This document shows, in pieces, positions 48,827 through 50,220 of a stretch of DNA of 50,220 bases. Positions within the stretch are counted from its first letter, which is position 1, and every line of letters starts with the position of its first letter. The notes under the pieces were generated by a model that worked only from the letters and a program-made list of their open reading frames with translations, searched no databases and was not told the origin of the DNA. The DNA comes from Sphingomonadaceae bacterium 3R27E2-A. Its GTDB lineage: Bacteria; Pseudomonadota; Alphaproteobacteria; Sphingomonadales; Sphingomonadaceae. The stretch is from NCBI GenBank assembly GCA_005503165.1, contig SCNT01000033.1, positions 1 to 50,220 on the forward strand, read 5' to 3'. Made by a program: the position numbers and the translations under genes.

Positions 48827-50063
48827 GGAAATTTGCTAGAGATTTCGATCTGGAGCAGGCGTAGCCGGAGGTGCGCTCGATTTCCCCGGGCATACTTTAT
48901 CGATCGGTTGATCCTCTGTTGCCAAAGCTTGGCATATACAATGAGAGGCAGCATTGAATAAGTATTGAGACGATTTCTGCTGCGCTTCAAATCTCAAATT
49001 ATTCGCAGCGGAAATGTCACTGTAACGCTTATTTCATTCTTTTAGTTCATAATTCCATCGTTCATATTCTTTGTTTGTCATAAGATATGAATTCCCATCA
49101 CTAGAAATCGATCCTGGACGTTTAGGGCCGTCGGGATATTCTATCTTTGGCGGAATTGACGGGCTATAAGATGCCAGTGACTTGCAAGTCCTCAACGCGT
49201 TTTTATGAAAATCGGCGAAGTATGGATGTAAATCCCGGTCAAATTGTTGGGAAGTCCAGTGACTGATTTCGTTATATACTGATTCACCGGAAAAATCTTT
49301 TTCAATATCAGAAAGTCTTACGAATGCAATTCTGCTAAATGCTGCCTCTGATAATCTCTGCCTGCGAAATAATTCTATTATGGAAGATTGTCTACTGGCT
49401 TGCTCATTAAGTAAGTAAAGGCGATTTCTCTCTTCAGAAATAGTCTGTCTTGCAGATATGATATCGACTCCTAGGCGAGATAGTTCCTGCTGATTGACGA
49501 TCAGTCTCGACTGTGCCACGAGATTATTAGCGGTAACCTGATCTGTTATATTCTGCAAATTCGCAAGCCGTTCAGCACGCTCTTCTGCTAAAGCACTGAG
49601 TCGTTGCGTTTGGTTTGATATAGCATTGAGATCGCTATTTCGACGGCTTATTTCTGACCGTAGATAGTCTTCTAGCCCAGATATTCTCGCGGTGGTCCAG
49701 AATGTGACGATCCCTACTAGAAGAGCGCCGATTGCCGCTATGACGTTTAGCCATTCGCGCAAATTCCCCCAGTCGCGCTTTTCGGGTGCTTCCCCATCGG
49801 AATTCATCAGCATTTTTCTAGAAACAATCTGACGTTGTATCGCTATGCTCGGATGGCGGCTTCGAACTTTGGGGTAGCGGGGCTTAGCCATTGGGAGATC
49901 AACTAGGCGAACTGCAGCGCGCAGACGAATTGGTGATGCCGGATATCATCAGAAGTTTTGATACAAATCGACATAACGCTCCTCTGGTCGAACATGTAAT
50001 GTTGTAAGCTAGAGATACGTCTATTTGCCGTCTAGGCAATAATTGGTGCGGCGGTCGTTACCG
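48827..50063. other. AT-rich island
   Basis: Base composition drops sharply from the GC-rich background at about 48830 and recovers at about 50060. The island holds one gene (49034-49891). Bases 48827-49033 and 49892-50063 show no further gene, tRNA or integrase. The right edge meets the repeat units at 50064-50217. It is a probable recent acquisition. Confidence 0.65.
49034..49891 (-). CDS. Coiled-coil membrane protein of foreign composition
   Basis: A 285-residue protein. After a basic N-terminus there is one transmembrane helix (about 49-67, VIAAIGALLVGIVTFWTTARI), then a long coiled coil (about 72-175; LEDYLRSEISRRNSDLNAISNQTQRLSALAEERAERLANLQN ... ERNRLYLLNEQASRQ) and a C-terminal domain (about 180-285) ending KEYERWNYELKE. 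Codon use is AT-rich, unlike all neighbours, indicating horizontal acquisition. No Shine-Dalgarno is clear at ATG 49891; ATG at 49813 or 49807 is an alternative that starts just before the membrane helix. Function is not recognised; similar single-gene coiled-coil membrane proteins occur in defence islands, but nothing here proves that. Confidence 0.7.
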   Translation of the reverse strand: MAKPRYPKVRSRHPSIAIQRQIVSRKMLMNSDGEAPEKRDWGNLREWLNVIAAIGALLVGIVTFWTTARISGLEDYLRSEISRRNSDLNAISNQTQRLSALAEERAERLANLQNITDQVTANNLVAQSRLIVNQQELSRLGVDIISARQTISEERNRLYLLNEQASRQSSIIELFRRQRLSEAAFSRIAFVRLSDIEKDFSGESVYNEISHWTSQQFDRDLHPYFADFHKNALRTCKSLASYSPSIPPKIEYPDGPKRPGSISSDGNSYLMTNKEYERWNYELKE

Positions 50064-50217
50064 CCCCTCCACCACTCGCTTCGCGAGCGGTCCCCCTCCC
50101 CATCGCTTCGCGACAGGGAGGATTTGGGGGGCTTGTCCGGAATGGGGCGGGTTTGGGTTTCTGGCTTCCTCCCTGTGCCGTAGGCATGGGGAGGGGGACC
50201 GCGAAGCGGTGGAGGGG
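50064..50217. repeat. Second pair of palindromic intergenic repeats
   Basis: Unit 3 (50064-50121) is in the orientation of unit 2 and unit 4 (50168-50217) in that of unit 1, so the order within the pair is reversed relative to 8-156. All share GGGGAGGGGGACC and GGTGGAGGGG. Inner mini-hairpins vary: unit 3 has CTCGCTTCGCGAG. The end of the window cuts the region just after unit 4. Confidence 0.75.
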
Positions 50218-50220
50218 CTG

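Overview
This is a high-GC, gene-dense alphaproteobacterial chromosome segment, most likely from a sphingomonad close to Sphingopyxis or Sphingomonas. The evidence is a ChpT-type phosphotransferase, a CckA hybrid kinase, a GTTC-N7-GTTC SOS box upstream of recA, the DUF6456 and GTA-holin families, frequent TTG/GTG starts, and several families of short palindromic intergenic repeats. The genus is inferred from gene content; no 16S rRNA gene is present.

Layout. 0.3-6.3 kb: chpT followed by a compact chemotaxis operon (cheA-cheW-cheY-cheB-cheR) without any receptor gene. 6.3-7.5 kb: a cytoplasmic amidase and RNase P RNA. 7.5-10.2 kb: small exported or membrane proteins and a caspase-like/Sel1 protein. 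10.5-15.1 kb: greB and a lytic transglycosylase on the minus strand, then dapA-smpB-DUF2062. 15.2-21.3 kb: M13 peptidase, cckA with an overlapping receiver gene, and recA. 21.5-27.6 kb: ureohydrolase, GST, two related exported proteins, alaS and an SRPBCC protein. 27.7-28.8 kb: a minus-strand endolysin-holin cassette of the gene-transfer-agent (GTA) type. 28.8-34.8 kb: quinone oxidoreductase, EF-hand protein, tRNA-Pro(GGG), yajC-secD-secF. 34.8-37.1 kb: a glycosyltransferase behind an XRE/S24-like regulator, divergent from a DUF6456 gene. 37.2-42.8 kb: nitronate monooxygenase, AraC regulator with divergent SDR, GNAT-nitrilase fusion, diguanylate cyclase. 43.0-45.6 kb: DGPF protein, ECF42-type sigma factor and two DUF1801 genes. 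45.8-48.8 kb: a frameshifted M23 peptidase, a small protein and a frameshifted helix-turn-helix protein. 48.8-50.06 kb: an AT-rich island with one coiled-coil membrane protein. A palindromic repeat family lies at both ends.

The most interesting theme is a possible dispersed GTA regulon. The endolysin-holin cassette (start 28752) and the helix-turn-helix gene (start 48762) lie 20 kb apart. They share a 50-bp upstream element, 40/50 identical without gaps, at the same distance (13 and 14 nt) from their start codons. The XRE and DUF6456 genes resemble the GafY/GafZ activator pair of the Caulobacter GTA, and a TTTCCTAAA core from the shared element recurs between them. A related palindrome overlaps the recA SOS box. 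CckA and ChpT, which control GTA release in Rhodobacter, are also here. No capsid, portal, large terminase or tail gene is present, so the structural cluster would have to lie elsewhere.

Two single-base frameshifts within 1.7 kb (near 46322 and 47966) may be real decay or assembly errors. Unlisted reading frames antisense to these genes were judged to be high-GC shadows.
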